DNA of 64,000 nt from Pseudomonas sp. N40(2020) (lineage in GTDB: Bacteria; Pseudomonadota; Gammaproteobacteria; Pseudomonadales; Pseudomonadaceae): positions 1-64,000 of the forward strand of contig NZ_JACSZV010000036.1 in the NCBI RefSeq assembly GCF_014472415.1, in the 5' to 3' direction. Below are positions 53,232 through 62,141 of this stretch, piece after piece; position 1 is the first letter of the stretch; each line of letters begins with the position of its first letter. The position numbers were made by a program, and so were the translations under genes. The notes below the pieces were generated by a model. The model made no database searches. It saw only the letters and a list, made by a program, of their open reading frames with translations, and was not told the origin of the DNA.

Positions 53232-54476
53232 TTAGCCCACCTCCGAATCCCAGATCACCGTGACATTGCCTGAATAGTTACGAGCCACACCTTCCTTGAG
53301 CATTTCATCCACCGCATCACGGGCCACCTCGAAATGCAGCGTGCCGACCTTGCGATCCAGATAAAAACCCGGCTGGAATAACTCGGTGCCACTGCCATCG
53401 CGCAGCAGTCGACGGCGATTGACCGGTTGCCCTGCGCCATCCGTCAGACCGTTGGGTAGCGTGACACCGACTTCCAATGGCACGGCATGACCGGATGCCA
53501 ACTCCAATAACGCACAGTTGTTGCCCATGGCGTACTGGCATTGCAGGTTCATCTTGAAACGGCTCGACGCCGAAATATTGAAGGTCTGGTCGCGCAGCAG
53601 CCGTGTCGGCTTGCGCCCCTGATCCAGCCAGGACTGCCAGCCCCCCACCGGCTCCAGCACCACACGGTTGCCGCCGGGAGGAATATCGACCTTCATGGTG
53701 TGCGTGACTTTCAGATTGAAATTGAGGGTCAGTAGCGAGTCATCCGGGATCATCACATCGCCCATGTCGAAGTCCATATTCGGGCCGACGGTGTAGGTGA
53801 TGGAGCCGGTGTAATCGCCCGATTCCATTTTCAGCGGGTCCGGGGTGCGCAGTTCGTAGGCATAAACGAAGAATTGATAACGCATGGAAAGGGGAATATC
53901 GAACTTCGCTTTCTTGCTGCAAGCTCCGGCTCCCACCGGCACTTTCCAGAAACTGTTGTAACCATATTCACCCGAGCTGAAAGTCCCCACTCCCACACAG
54001 GGGCTCGGGGCGTACATCCATGCACCGCCTTCCCACAAGTTGTCCCACCCTCCCTCGCCAGTCAGTTCGGCCACCGTGCGCGGCAGCAACAGCTCATGAC
54101 CGATACCGGCAATTCTCAACTGGAGCAGATGCGAATCACCCGATGAATGAGTGACCGTGACATCGCGCCAGTCGGAAGGCACCTTGGCCATCCCGCCCTG
54201 TCGCGGATCGGCATGATTGGCGCTGATTGGCGCATTGGCCGTGAACGGAATAGAGGCAATGAGGCTGAACAACCCCTCACGATCACAGGCAAACGGCGCC
54301 TGGCGACAAAAACCCTCGGACGGCGTCTGGTTCTTGAACTGATTTCTCTGAGGGTTGGCAAAATCCGGCTCGAAGGTCGCGTCGATGTTATGCACTTCTG
54401 CAGATGCAGCACCGGCAACCAGTGCCAGCAGCGCGCCGATCCATGACCGGCAGGCCGGGGCGATTGAAAAGTTCAC
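53232..54476 (-). CDS. CS1-type fimbrial tip protein, second copy
   Basis: A 414-residue exported protein, paralogue of the tip protein at 55850-57064 (compare SEGFCRQAPFACDREGLFSL with NSGYCASYPGECADNGMFSI, and the shared end NVTVIWDSEV). Proteins of this kind (CfaE/CooD) cap alpha-type fimbriae and act as adhesin and assembly initiator. The GTG start at 54476 is chosen: GGAG lies 8 bases before it and it gives a signal peptide ending AGAASAE. Conserved blocks include GGWDNLWEGGAWMYAPSPC and VDIPPGGNRVVLEPVGGW. Last gene of the operon. Confidence 0.78.
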   Translation of the reverse strand: MNFSIAPACRSWIGALLALVAGAASAEVHNIDATFEPDFANPQRNQFKNQTPSEGFCRQAPFACDREGLFSLIASIPFTANAPISANHADPRQGGMAKVPSDWRDVTVTHSSGDSHLLQLRIAGIGHELLLPRTVAELTGEGGWDNLWEGGAWMYAPSPCVGVGTFSSGEYGYNSFWKVPVGAGACSKKAKFDIPLSMRYQFFVYAYELRTPDPLKMESGDYTGSITYTVGPNMDFDMGDVMIPDDSLLTLNFNLKVTHTMKVDIPPGGNRVVLEPVGGWQSWLDQGRKPTRLLRDQTFNISASSRFKMNLQCQYAMGNNCALLELASGHAVPLEVGVTLPNGLTDGAGQPVNRRRLLRDGSGTELFQPGFYLDRKVGTLHFEVARDAVDEMLKEGVARNYSGNVTVIWDSEVG

Positions 54477-54528
54477 GGGCGTTCTCCAAAACAGTGTCGA
54501 TAAAGCCAAGGGAATTTCACGGTCCGAC

Positions 54529-55029
54529 TCACTCGCCCGGCGCCCTGGCGTTGAACAACAGCAGCACGTTGCCGCTGTAGTCCCCCGGGCGATAACCACC
54601 GTCCGGCTTGATCGGATCGATCTGCAGCAGAACCCGTTTTCCCGTAGCGGCTTCTTCCTGCGACACCACTTGGCGCGGTGTCGTCTCTGCGCTCAACTGC
54701 ACGCCGTTAAAGCTCACCTGCAAATGGATCTCCTCACCTGCCCGACCGTTGGACAGGTAGGGCTCGGCCTCCAGGCGCGCTTCAATCGCACTGGTGTCAT
54801 GTCGCACATCAAAGTTCTTGCGCACACTGCTCAGGCTCGATGTCGAGTGATTCCAGTCGAGCCGCTGGGGTCGGTGAATCCAGTCCGGCTCCGAGGGAAT
54901 GATGTAGAACGGTCGGCTGGGGATGGTCAGTGACACTTCAAATGTGTGTTCTTCGCGCGCCGCCCAGGCCACGGAGGCTGTCAGACCCGTCGTGGCCATC
55001 AGCGCGACGACGGTGCATTGCTTGATCAT
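54529..55029 (-). CDS. CS1-type fimbrial minor pilin
   Basis: A 166-residue secreted pilin-like protein with signal peptide ALMATTGLTASVAWA. Its end, GYRPGDYSGNVLLLFNA, matches FAPGDYTGVVAMTFDA of the major pilin at 59699-60190, as does the early IIPSEPDWI / VVPTNPDLV block. It is probably a minor or alternative subunit polymerised by donor-strand exchange. ATG 55029 is preferred over a TTG at 55050. Confidence 0.75.
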   Translation of the reverse strand: MIKQCTVVALMATTGLTASVAWAAREEHTFEVSLTIPSRPFYIIPSEPDWIHRPQRLDWNHSTSSLSSVRKNFDVRHDTSAIEARLEAEPYLSNGRAGEEIHLQVSFNGVQLSAETTPRQVVSQEEAATGKRVLLQIDPIKPDGGYRPGDYSGNVLLLFNARAPGE

Positions 55030-55056
55030 GTCGGTTACCCGTTGCGTCAATGGAAA

Positions 55057-55806
55057 TCAGGCCTGGCCGCCCGCGACCTTGAGGACTTTTTTGTCGCCAC
55101 CCTCGATCAGGAGAAAGCGGTACTCGCGCCCCTTCTCCTTGTCGAAGGCGAAGGTCTTGCCCGCCAGCACATGGTGCTTGGTGGTCGCGCCGCAGTCGGT
55201 TTCCTTGTTCACCGCGCAGCTTTTGAACTCGTCGACAATCACCACCGTGTTGCCGTCGTTGCGCAGCTCATAGCGACTGCCGGTTTCATTGATGACGGTG
55301 GCAAAACGCACATCCTTGGGCCGCACGAAAAACACAATGCCGAACCCGGTCATCACGTTGACCCCGGCGGTGAGTGACTTTTTGTAGTCTTCGCGGTCTT
55401 CGCCACTGATGGCGAATTCATCTTCCTTTTCCGGCACCACGGGCACGAAGCGCACGCGGAAGTAGCGCTCACGCTCACGCTCGCCCAGGTACAGCAAGCG
55501 GGTGCCCTGCATGCCCTGAGCCGGCACGATCAGCCGTGCCGGGCTGGCCATCACGCCGTTGCGCGAGCTGCCGTCGGCGGTGTTCGCGACGGGAATTTCC
55601 TGCGGGGTGCCATCGGCGCCGTAGACGATCTCCAGCACGTTGACCTTGACGAACGCCGTGGCGTCGCCACTGTTGAACACCCGTTTCAGATAGGTACTTT
55701 TATCGCCGTCCAGATAGTCGTAAACAGTGCCGACGTTGATCTGGGGACCGGCTTGCGCCGTCAGGCAAAACATACTGAGCACGCCCAGCAAAAAACCACG
55801 GTTCAT
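55057..55806 (-). CDS. CS1-type fimbrial periplasmic chaperone
   Basis: A 249-residue exported protein in the position and size of CfaA/CooB chaperones of alpha-type fimbriae: signal peptide (GFLLGVLSMFCLTAQAG), then an immunoglobulin-like domain (TYLKRVFNSGDATAFVKVNVLEI, then ARLIVPAQGMQGTRLLYLGERERERYFRVRFVP). It would hold pilins in the periplasm and deliver them to the usher. ATG 55806 has GGAG upstream; another ATG lies 15 bases earlier. Confidence 0.8.
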   Translation of the reverse strand: MNRGFLLGVLSMFCLTAQAGPQINVGTVYDYLDGDKSTYLKRVFNSGDATAFVKVNVLEIVYGADGTPQEIPVANTADGSSRNGVMASPARLIVPAQGMQGTRLLYLGERERERYFRVRFVPVVPEKEDEFAISGEDREDYKKSLTAGVNVMTGFGIVFFVRPKDVRFATVINETGSRYELRNDGNTVVIVDEFKSCAVNKETDCGATTKHHVLAGKTFAFDKEKGREYRFLLIEGGDKKVLKVAGGQA

Positions 55807-55849
55807 CGTTTTCAACTCCATGAAAAATGAAATGAGCAGGCTTGTGCGT

Positions 55850-57064
55850 TCACACTTCCGAGTCCCAGATAATGGTGATGTTGCCGCTGAGCGTGTCGCT
55901 CAGGCCGGGCCTGATCAGGAAGTCGATGGCGTCCTTGGGCATTTCGAAACGCAGCGAGCCGGCCTTGCGGTCGAGATAGACAGTGGGCTGGAAAGGCCCG
56001 ACCCAAGTGTTGTAAAGCAGCTTGAGCAACTTCACCTCACCACCAGCCGTTCTCCCGATTCCGTCCGGCAGCGTCAGGAAGGTTTCCACTTCGGTGACGT
56101 TGCCTTGCGGACTGCCCAACTTGCAGCGTGTGCCGCCAGTCGAATTGCACAGCATCATGACTTTGAAGCGCGACGAGGCGGATATGTAGAACAGCTGGTC
56201 GCGGTAGATTCTTGTCGGCTTGCGGCCACTGTCGATCCAGCGCATCCAGCCGCCCTCGGGTTCGAGCATGACTTTGTTGCCCCCCGGTGGCAGATCGACC
56301 TTTAGGGTGTGCTGCACGTCCAGGACGAAATCCAGATTGAGCGCGCCGTCGTTTGGCGACATCAATGGCCCCAGATCAAAATCACCGCCAAGGCCGATGG
56401 AATAATTCATGGAACCGCTGTAAAGCCCGGAGGACATGCCCAACGGATTGGGGGTGCGCAATTCGTAGGCGAAATCAAGCGTATCGAAGGACATCGTTGG
56501 AATCGCGAATGCGGCAACCTTGGTACAAGCAGCCTCCACCGGTGCTTTCCAGAAAAACCGGTAGTAATCCGCGCCATAAGCACCGACACCGCTGTATAGA
56601 CAGGGGGCCGGGGCGTTCACCCAACTGTTGCTGGTCCAGAGCTTGCGATGGCCTTCCAGCATCTCCGTCTCCCCCGTCAGCTCGGTGGCCGGTTGGCTCA
56701 AAACATAGGTGGAACCGACACCGATGACGCGAACTTCCACCGTCTCCGTTTCCTGCGTCTCGGCATTGGTTACCGTCAATTGCCGCCAATTGGCCGGCAC
56801 TTTTATCGGGATCCCTTCGCCGGCCATCAGGGCTCGCGTGGCGTCAAAACGAATCGGCAACTGGATGCTAAACATGCCGTTGTCGGCGCACTCGCCCGGA
56901 TAAGACGCGCAGTAACCGCTGTTCGGCGTCTTGTTGATAAACACGTTTCTGCTCGGCTGCGAAGGATCAGGCTGAAACAACGCCCGAATCTCCTGGCTCG
57001 CGCCTTCTGCCGATGGCAAGGCCAAGGCCAACGCCAGCAGCAAGCCACACAGGGACTTGTGCAT
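55850..57064 (-). CDS. CS1-type fimbrial tip adhesin, first copy
   Basis: A 404-residue exported protein with signal peptide LLLALALALPSAEGAS. It resembles CfaE/CooD tip adhesins, with a two-domain layout and a C-terminal pilin-like domain ending SGNITIIWDSEV. Blocks shared with the second tip protein include GMFSIQLPIRF, VDLPPGGNKVMLEPEGGWMRWIDSGRKPTR and FYISASSRFKV. Its start is 3 bases after the usher stop, so expression is coupled to the usher. Confidence 0.8.
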   Translation of the reverse strand: MHKSLCGLLLALALALPSAEGASQEIRALFQPDPSQPSRNVFINKTPNSGYCASYPGECADNGMFSIQLPIRFDATRALMAGEGIPIKVPANWRQLTVTNAETQETETVEVRVIGVGSTYVLSQPATELTGETEMLEGHRKLWTSNSWVNAPAPCLYSGVGAYGADYYRFFWKAPVEAACTKVAAFAIPTMSFDTLDFAYELRTPNPLGMSSGLYSGSMNYSIGLGGDFDLGPLMSPNDGALNLDFVLDVQHTLKVDLPPGGNKVMLEPEGGWMRWIDSGRKPTRIYRDQLFYISASSRFKVMMLCNSTGGTRCKLGSPQGNVTEVETFLTLPDGIGRTAGGEVKLLKLLYNTWVGPFQPTVYLDRKAGSLRFEMPKDAIDFLIRPGLSDTLSGNITIIWDSEV

Positions 57065-57067
57065 GGC

Positions 57068-59590
57068 TCAACCCGCCTTCTGATCGGTGGAGGTCACGTC
57101 CGCCAGCGTGTCCGGCGTGCAGCGCAGATCGCCGATCATCAGCACATTGTTTTCACTGCGGTGCTGGTTCGCATCGAGGCGGAACTGGCACAGCAACTGG
57201 CTGCCCTGACGCACTTCCAGGGTCGGTGAGCCGGCGTTCATCTCCATCGAGAAGAACCCGTCGACTTCCGTCACCCCACGGCTGGCGTGGTTGATCACGT
57301 GGTGGCCCTTGAGCGGTTGCCCTTGCCCGTCGACCAGACGACCGAGCACCGTCAGGGTCTTCATCACGCGGATCTTGCGGTACTCCACGCCGCCCTTGTT
57401 CAGGTGATAGCGGGTACGCGCCGGTTCAATGGTGGCTGCCGGCACGTGGTTGCCTTCGAAGTCGAAACTCACCGAGCTGTTGCGGTACGCGGTGATCGGA
57501 ATGAAATTGCGCCCCGGCTTCAATGCCGCACTGCCGCCGCTGTAATCGTCGGCGCGCAGAGCGATGTCATCGATGTCCGATTCCACATCGACGATCATCC
57601 CCGCACCGCGCATCTCGTACTGACTGGTCATGAGCATTTTCTCGCCGCCGACCACCAACGTGCTGTCGACGTTAAGGCCACCGGTGAAATTGCCGTTGTA
57701 GGACGAACGCTGAATGAAAGCGTCGCCATTGACCGCATCCGTGCGCCAGTTCGTCAGACTGGACATCCCGATGCCATAGGTGTCGGTCAGCGCGGTGACC
57801 GAGACGTTTTGCAGTACATGATCCTTGAAGTCCTTGCGCCAGCCGATCGAGCCATTGTTGTCGCGGCTGCCATCACGGGCCGTGCGCGAGCCGATGCTGC
57901 CGGTGATCTGCTGACCGGGGGCGCCGAGTGCCATGTTGACGCTCAAATCGACGCCGCGATTGCGCGCATCGCCACTGCTGTAACTGCCCGGCCGATCGAA
58001 CAGCGACAAGCGCCAACTGGCGTCGCTGCCAAACAGTTCGGTGCGCTGGGTCCAGCCCAGATCCATGCCGACGCCTTCGACGTTGCCCTCGCTGTGCGAC
58101 ACCCGCGCGTTGATCGAACTCTTGCTGCTGACGCGATGGTTGAGCGCCAGCGACGAATTGCTGGTCTGGCCGATAAACACATTGCGCGGACGAATCCGGG
58201 TGCCGTCCGGCAGGGTGTCGTAGGTGTTGGTGGTGTCGAGCCAGCTGCGGTTGTGGCTGACGACCACGCTGCCGGAACCATAGTTATAGAGGCTTTGCAG
58301 ATCCAGGCCGGTGCCGTAATCCTCGGTCTTGTAGACGTTGGCATACAGGCTGATGTGGTTGGCCAGCGTCCAGTCGATGGACGTGCCGTATTGCAGCTTT
58401 TCGCGAATCTGCCGCGCCGACACGCCAAGAATCACCCGTGGATGCAGCAGGTAATTGAGCGCCGCACCGGCGGTGGGGCTGCCGCTGGCCTGGGTGTCCC
58501 AGTTGCTCAGCAGTTTGCTTTCCTCACCGGCAAACACGTTGTAGCGCCAGCGGTCGTCGAGGTTGCGCCAGTTGTTGGGCTTGTACACCAACTCCTGGGT
58601 GGTGGAGGTGATCTGGCCGTCTTCGATCAGGCGGACTTCCACTTCATAAATGCCACCGGGCAAGGGCCGGGTGTCGAGGGTCTGCAAACCGGCCGGCACC
58701 GATTGTGTATTGATCAACAGGCCATCGCGCCAGATTTCCACAGAACCCTGACGGTTGGCGGTGACATAAATCGGATAGACGCTGGGCATCGGGCTGTTGA
58801 TGGCCAGACTGTCGGAGCTGCCGTACATGACACCGACTGCTGTATCGGGACTGGTGCCGAACGTGCGCGGTTGGCGAGTCAGCCCTTCGGAATTGGGGGT
58901 GAAATAGCCCAGGCGGAAAAAACTGCCTTGCAGTTCGCGCTGGGTGTGAAGCTCGTGTACCGCGTGATAAAGCTTGTCATCGGGGCCGCCGAGACGGGCC
59001 AATTGCAGGTTCAGCGTCTGGCTCCAGTTACCCAGACTGCCACTGGCCTCAAGGCCGAAACGTCCGCCCAGATCCTGCTCCTGGCCGCCATTGAGGTTGA
59101 GCTGATTGCGCACCATCAAACCGCTGCTGCCGCCATCGGGCTGTTCGTAATAACGCTTGGCCTCGACGTCGCGTTCGGCGTTTTCAGTGAGAATCGAAAC
59201 CAGCGAGTTTTCCAGGTTGTAATGCACCGCCAGCACCTGATCGGGACAGGAACCGGTGCAATTGCCCAGTGGCACGCCGGGCTTGAGAAAAGCCGCCCAT
59301 TTCTCCCGCTCGGCGGGGCCGAAACGGTTTTCGCTGGTGTCGGTGAATTCCAGCAGGGTGATGCGATCGTCGCGGGACAACACCACCATGGCCTCGCCCA
59401 ATGGCTGATGATCGAGTTCGACCCGAACCGCCAGAGGTACGTCAAAGAAGTGCTCCTCGAAATCCGCCGGCAAACCTTTGGCCTGAGCCAACAGGCTTCG
59501 CGGCGTGGTGCCGGCGGAGTTGGAAGCCACGGCTGCGCTGGCACAAAACAGCAGCGCAAGCGCAGCCGCGATGGGTGTCATCGGGAACAT
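57068..59590 (-). CDS. CS1/CFA-I-type fimbrial outer-membrane usher
   Basis: An 840-residue outer-membrane usher of the alpha-fimbrial (CooC/CfaC) type. It has a signal peptide (IAAALALLFCASAAVAS), an N-terminal chaperone-binding part, a beta-barrel region with many alternating hydrophobic strands and a plug-like block VEIWRDGLLINTQSVPAGLQTLDT, and a C-terminal CS1-pili formation region (GKGVEYRKI-type strand through DQKAG). It exports and assembles the pilins and tip proteins delivered by the chaperone. Second gene of the operon, 108 bases after the major pilin. Confidence 0.88.
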   Translation of the reverse strand: MFPMTPIAAALALLFCASAAVASNSAGTTPRSLLAQAKGLPADFEEHFFDVPLAVRVELDHQPLGEAMVVLSRDDRITLLEFTDTSENRFGPAEREKWAAFLKPGVPLGNCTGSCPDQVLAVHYNLENSLVSILTENAERDVEAKRYYEQPDGGSSGLMVRNQLNLNGGQEQDLGGRFGLEASGSLGNWSQTLNLQLARLGGPDDKLYHAVHELHTQRELQGSFFRLGYFTPNSEGLTRQPRTFGTSPDTAVGVMYGSSDSLAINSPMPSVYPIYVTANRQGSVEIWRDGLLINTQSVPAGLQTLDTRPLPGGIYEVEVRLIEDGQITSTTQELVYKPNNWRNLDDRWRYNVFAGEESKLLSNWDTQASGSPTAGAALNYLLHPRVILGVSARQIREKLQYGTSIDWTLANHISLYANVYKTEDYGTGLDLQSLYNYGSGSVVVSHNRSWLDTTNTYDTLPDGTRIRPRNVFIGQTSNSSLALNHRVSSKSSINARVSHSEGNVEGVGMDLGWTQRTELFGSDASWRLSLFDRPGSYSSGDARNRGVDLSVNMALGAPGQQITGSIGSRTARDGSRDNNGSIGWRKDFKDHVLQNVSVTALTDTYGIGMSSLTNWRTDAVNGDAFIQRSSYNGNFTGGLNVDSTLVVGGEKMLMTSQYEMRGAGMIVDVESDIDDIALRADDYSGGSAALKPGRNFIPITAYRNSSVSFDFEGNHVPAATIEPARTRYHLNKGGVEYRKIRVMKTLTVLGRLVDGQGQPLKGHHVINHASRGVTEVDGFFSMEMNAGSPTLEVRQGSQLLCQFRLDANQHRSENNVLMIGDLRCTPDTLADVTSTDQKAG

Positions 59591-59658
59591 GAACTCTTAC
59601 TCTGATTACGAATAGTGGAAGTCCGACGGAGCAGAAGGATTGCCTGCCCCGTCGGTGA

Positions 59659-59683
59659 ACGCTGACCTGCGGTCAGCGCTGGG
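59659..59683. promoter_or_regulatory. Small hairpin between major pilin and usher genes
   Basis: cgctgac and gtcagcg form a 7-bp stem around ctgcg, in the 108-base gap after the major pilin gene. No T-run follows. It may stabilise the pilin mRNA or attenuate read-through so that the pilin is made in excess over the usher. Confidence 0.35.
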
Positions 59684-59698
59684 TGCCGGATCGTTCGA

Positions 59699-60190
59699 TC
59701 AAGGCGTAACGGCCGGAGGAACGGCGTCGAAGGTCATTGCCACAACACCGGTGTAATCACCCGGGGCGAAGTTAGTGCCAATGGCGCTGATTTTCACCGG
59801 CATACGGTAGTTAACGTCCGACTCGGCCTCACCCACTACTTCTTGCGGAGTCAGGGTGAGGGTCTTGTTGTTGAGTTCGACTTTCAAGTCGATGTTGCTG
59901 CTGCCCGCGATCAGTTTCGGTGCGCTGTCGAGGCTGGCGTGAACCGAACCGTTGTTGTTGCGTACGTCGAAGAAACCGGTGACTTCGCCCATCTTGCCGG
60001 TGCTTGGGTTGTAGCTCATGTCCTGATCCTTATTGACCAGATCAGGATTGGTCGGCACCACGTAGAAGCCGTTGGTCGGAACCTGAGCGACGATATTGAT
60101 CGAGTGAGCGGCTTCACCAGCGGCGAAAGCGCCCGAGGAACCCAGTGCCAGAAGAGCCAGAGGAGCAGCGATAGCGATTTTCTTGAACAT
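59699..60190 (-). CDS. CS1-type fimbrial major pilin
   Basis: A 163-residue secreted pilin with a clear signal peptide (IAAPLALLALGSSGAFAAGE) and the CS1 major subunit pattern: INIVAQVPTNGFYVVPTNPDL near the mature N-terminus (the donor strand), MSYNPSTGKM and the C-terminal PGDYTGVVAMTFDAV. It polymerises into the fimbrial shaft. First gene of the operon, with AAGG 9 bases upstream of the ATG. Confidence 0.88.
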   Translation of the reverse strand: MFKKIAIAAPLALLALGSSGAFAAGEAAHSINIVAQVPTNGFYVVPTNPDLVNKDQDMSYNPSTGKMGEVTGFFDVRNNNGSVHASLDSAPKLIAGSSNIDLKVELNNKTLTLTPQEVVGEAESDVNYRMPVKISAIGTNFAPGDYTGVVAMTFDAVPPAVTP

Positions 60191-60688
60191 CGTTCAGTAC
60201 CTTGTTTTCTTTAAGAGAAGGAGTGATTGAAAGTCCAAGTCAAACGCCAGGGGAGTTGAGCCAGATCAACTTGAACTTTCAATGCCGGAGCATCATCGGC
60301 TGTTGCCTCTGGAAAGTAAGCAAGTAACTTCCTATAAGCGCGTAGTTAAACAACCCCATGACCCGCAAGAAAAAAGAACAAAAAACCAATATCCAAAAAA
60401 ATGACTGTAAGTTATTCCCTACATACAGTTTTAGTTGAAAAACCATACAGCAACATGGCCTCGATACAGCGGGCCTTAGTTGCGATTTTAGAATAATCAC
60501 TCAAGACAAATAGAGTGTTAACTTTAACTTTCAAGTTATCGATGGCTGAAGACTCTCGCGAAAATGCCTATTGCAACATCGGCACAGACCCCCACTCGTC
60601 AGCCGGCCGGTACTCCGAGCAAAAACGTCTTGCGTCGGCGTAAAGATATATCTTACGTTGTATCTAAACGTGACGAGAGAAGACAGAA
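60191..60688. promoter_or_regulatory. AT-rich control region between fimbrial operon and PadR gene
   Basis: About 500 bases without a convincing gene, AT-rich in the middle. It must hold the fimbrial promoter (minus) and the padR promoter (plus). Visible signals: the inverted repeat ACTGTA (60404-60409) / TACAGT (60424-60429), and the palindrome AAGATATATCTT (60643-60654) close to the padR start. A 73-codon open frame at 60279-60500 (minus) has no supporting feature. Confidence 0.45.
60643..60665. promoter_or_regulatory. Probable PadR/NfeR operator
   Basis: The perfect palindrome AAGATATATCTT and a further half site GTATCT lie 24-46 bases upstream of the PadR-type gene. NfeR (YqjI) represses its own operon, so this is the natural candidate operator; the assignment is inferred from position. 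Confidence 0.45.
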
Positions 60689-61264
60689 ATGAGAGACCAT
60701 CATTCCCCCCACCGAGAACACGGCGACGGCCGTGACGGCTTTGAAAAGCGCCCCGGCCGCGAACGCGGCGGCCGTGGGCCACGCGTGTTCGCCCCCGGTG
60801 ACCTGAAGTTGCTGCTGCTGGCGCTGGTCGCCGAACAGCCCTGCCACGGCTACGACCTGATCCGCCAGATCGAAGGCATGTTCGACGGCGCCTACAGCCC
60901 GAGCCCCGGCGTGATCTACCCGACCCTGACCTTTCTGGAAGAAAGCGAACTGATCACAGGCGATGCCGAGGGCGGCAAAAAACGCTACAGCGTGACTGAC
61001 GCCGGGCGCCTGTCCCTGAGCGAACAAGCCGTGGCCCTGGATGGCGTGCGAATGCGCATCGACGTCAGCAAGCGTTCATTGCGCGGCCATGACCGGCCGC
61101 CGGAAATCCACGAGGCGGTGCACAACTTGCGCCACGCCCTGCAACTGCACCACGGGCGCTGGAGCCCGGAAGAAATCCAGCGCGTGCGTGACCTGCTCAA
61201 CGACACCGCCAAAGCCATCGTCGACGGCCCAGCCGTTCAACCTGCCCCGGAGAAAGCCGAATGA
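60689..61264 (+). CDS. PadR-family regulator, NfeR/YqjI-like
   Basis: A 191-residue PadR-type repressor. The N-terminal 30 residues hold several His and acidic residues (MRDHHSPHREHGDGRDG) and an Arg/Gly-rich patch, as in E. coli YqjI (NfeR), whose His-rich end binds nickel or iron. The winged-helix part LLLALVAEQPCHGYDLIRQIE and SPSPGVIYPTLTFLEESELI is the PadR core. Its stop overlaps the start of the ferric-siderophore reductase gene (ATGA), the same pairing as yqjI with yqjH (nfeF), so it likely represses that gene according to metal state. Confidence 0.85.
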   Translation: MRDHHSPHREHGDGRDGFEKRPGRERGGRGPRVFAPGDLKLLLLALVAEQPCHGYDLIRQIEGMFDGAYSPSPGVIYPTLTFLEESELITGDAEGGKKRYSVTDAGRLSLSEQAVALDGVRMRIDVSKRSLRGHDRPPEIHEAVHNLRHALQLHHGRWSPEEIQRVRDLLNDTAKAIVDGPAVQPAPEKAE

Positions 61265-62043
61265 CTGCAGTCGATACCCAAACCATTCACCGCGTGACAC
61301 ACGAAATCAAACGCCGTCGCCTCGAAGTATTGCGCGTGGCCGATATCACCCCGCGCATGCGCCGCATCACCCTCGGCGGGCCGGAGCTGGCCGGGTTCAT
61401 CAGCCTCGGCACCGACGATCACGTCAAATTGCTGTTCCCGCAGAACGCCGAACAAACGGCCGCGCTGGAAACCATGGTGCTCGGCAGCAAGAACGATGGC
61501 CCGACACCCGAGATGCGCGACTACACCCCGCGCCGCTATGACCTCGACAAACTTGAGCTGGACATCGACTTCGTCCTGCACGGCGATGGCCCCGCCTCGA
61601 CCTGGGCGGAACAGGCTGCACCTGGACAGTTCCTGCACATCGGCGGCCCACGCGGCTCGATGATCGTGCCGGACATCTTCGACAGCTACCTGCTGATCGG
61701 TGACGAAACCGCCCTGCCCGCCATCGCCCGCCGCCTCGAAGGCCTGGCGGCCAATCGCAAGGCGCTGGTGGTGATCGAAGTGGAAAACGGCGCCGAGCAG
61801 CAAGCGCTGGAGAGCGCGGCGCAGGTCAATGTGATCTGGGTATTGCGCGACGGCGGCAAGGACAACCTGCTGACCACCGTCAAACAGTTGCAGGTGCCCA
61901 AAGGCAATCTGTATGCGTGGGTGGCGACCGAGACCAAGGTTTCGCGGCAGATCCGCCGGGTGTTGCTGGATGAGCATGGACTCGATGAGAAGCTCGTCAA
62001 AGCCGTCGGCTACTGGCGCGCCGAGGGTTCCGAAGAAGAGTGA
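61261..62043 (+). CDS. NADPH-dependent ferric-siderophore reductase (SIP family, NfeF/YqjH-like)
   Basis: A 260-residue siderophore-interacting protein. The FAD-binding domain has MRRITLGGPELAGF and the block YTPRRYD (RxYx[TS] variant), and the NAD(P)H part has GSMIVPDIFDSYLLIGDETALPAIARRLE and a C-terminal YWRAEGSEE. The enzyme reduces ferric siderophores in the cytoplasm and releases ferrous iron. It is co-transcribed with the PadR-type regulator upstream (4-base overlap). Confidence 0.88.
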   Translation: MTAVDTQTIHRVTHEIKRRRLEVLRVADITPRMRRITLGGPELAGFISLGTDDHVKLLFPQNAEQTAALETMVLGSKNDGPTPEMRDYTPRRYDLDKLELDIDFVLHGDGPASTWAEQAAPGQFLHIGGPRGSMIVPDIFDSYLLIGDETALPAIARRLEGLAANRKALVVIEVENGAEQQALESAAQVNVIWVLRDGGKDNLLTTVKQLQVPKGNLYAWVATETKVSRQIRRVLLDEHGLDEKLVKAVGYWRAEGSEEE

Positions 62044-62048
62044 TATCC

Positions 62049-62136
62049 CCTGTAGGAGCTGCCGCAGGCTGCGATCTTTTGACTTTGCTTTAAAGAGACA
62101 AGATCAACAGATCGCAGCCTGCGGCAGCTCCTACAG
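62049..62136. repeat. REPIN of the gatcgcagcctgcggcagctcctac family
   Basis: Left arm tgtaggagctgccgcaggctgcgatc and right arm gatcgcagcctgcggcagctcctaca are near-perfect inverted copies about 30 bases apart, between two convergent genes. Same family as 29639-29715, with a solitary half at 63112-63127. Confidence 0.9.
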
Positions 62137-62141
62137 GTACT

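Noticed and set aside
60279..60500. 73-codon minus-strand frame in the AT-rich region upstream of the fimbrial operon
   Set aside because: No ribosome-binding site or recognisable domain, and the AT-rich stretch explains the lack of stops poorly; more likely regulatory DNA.
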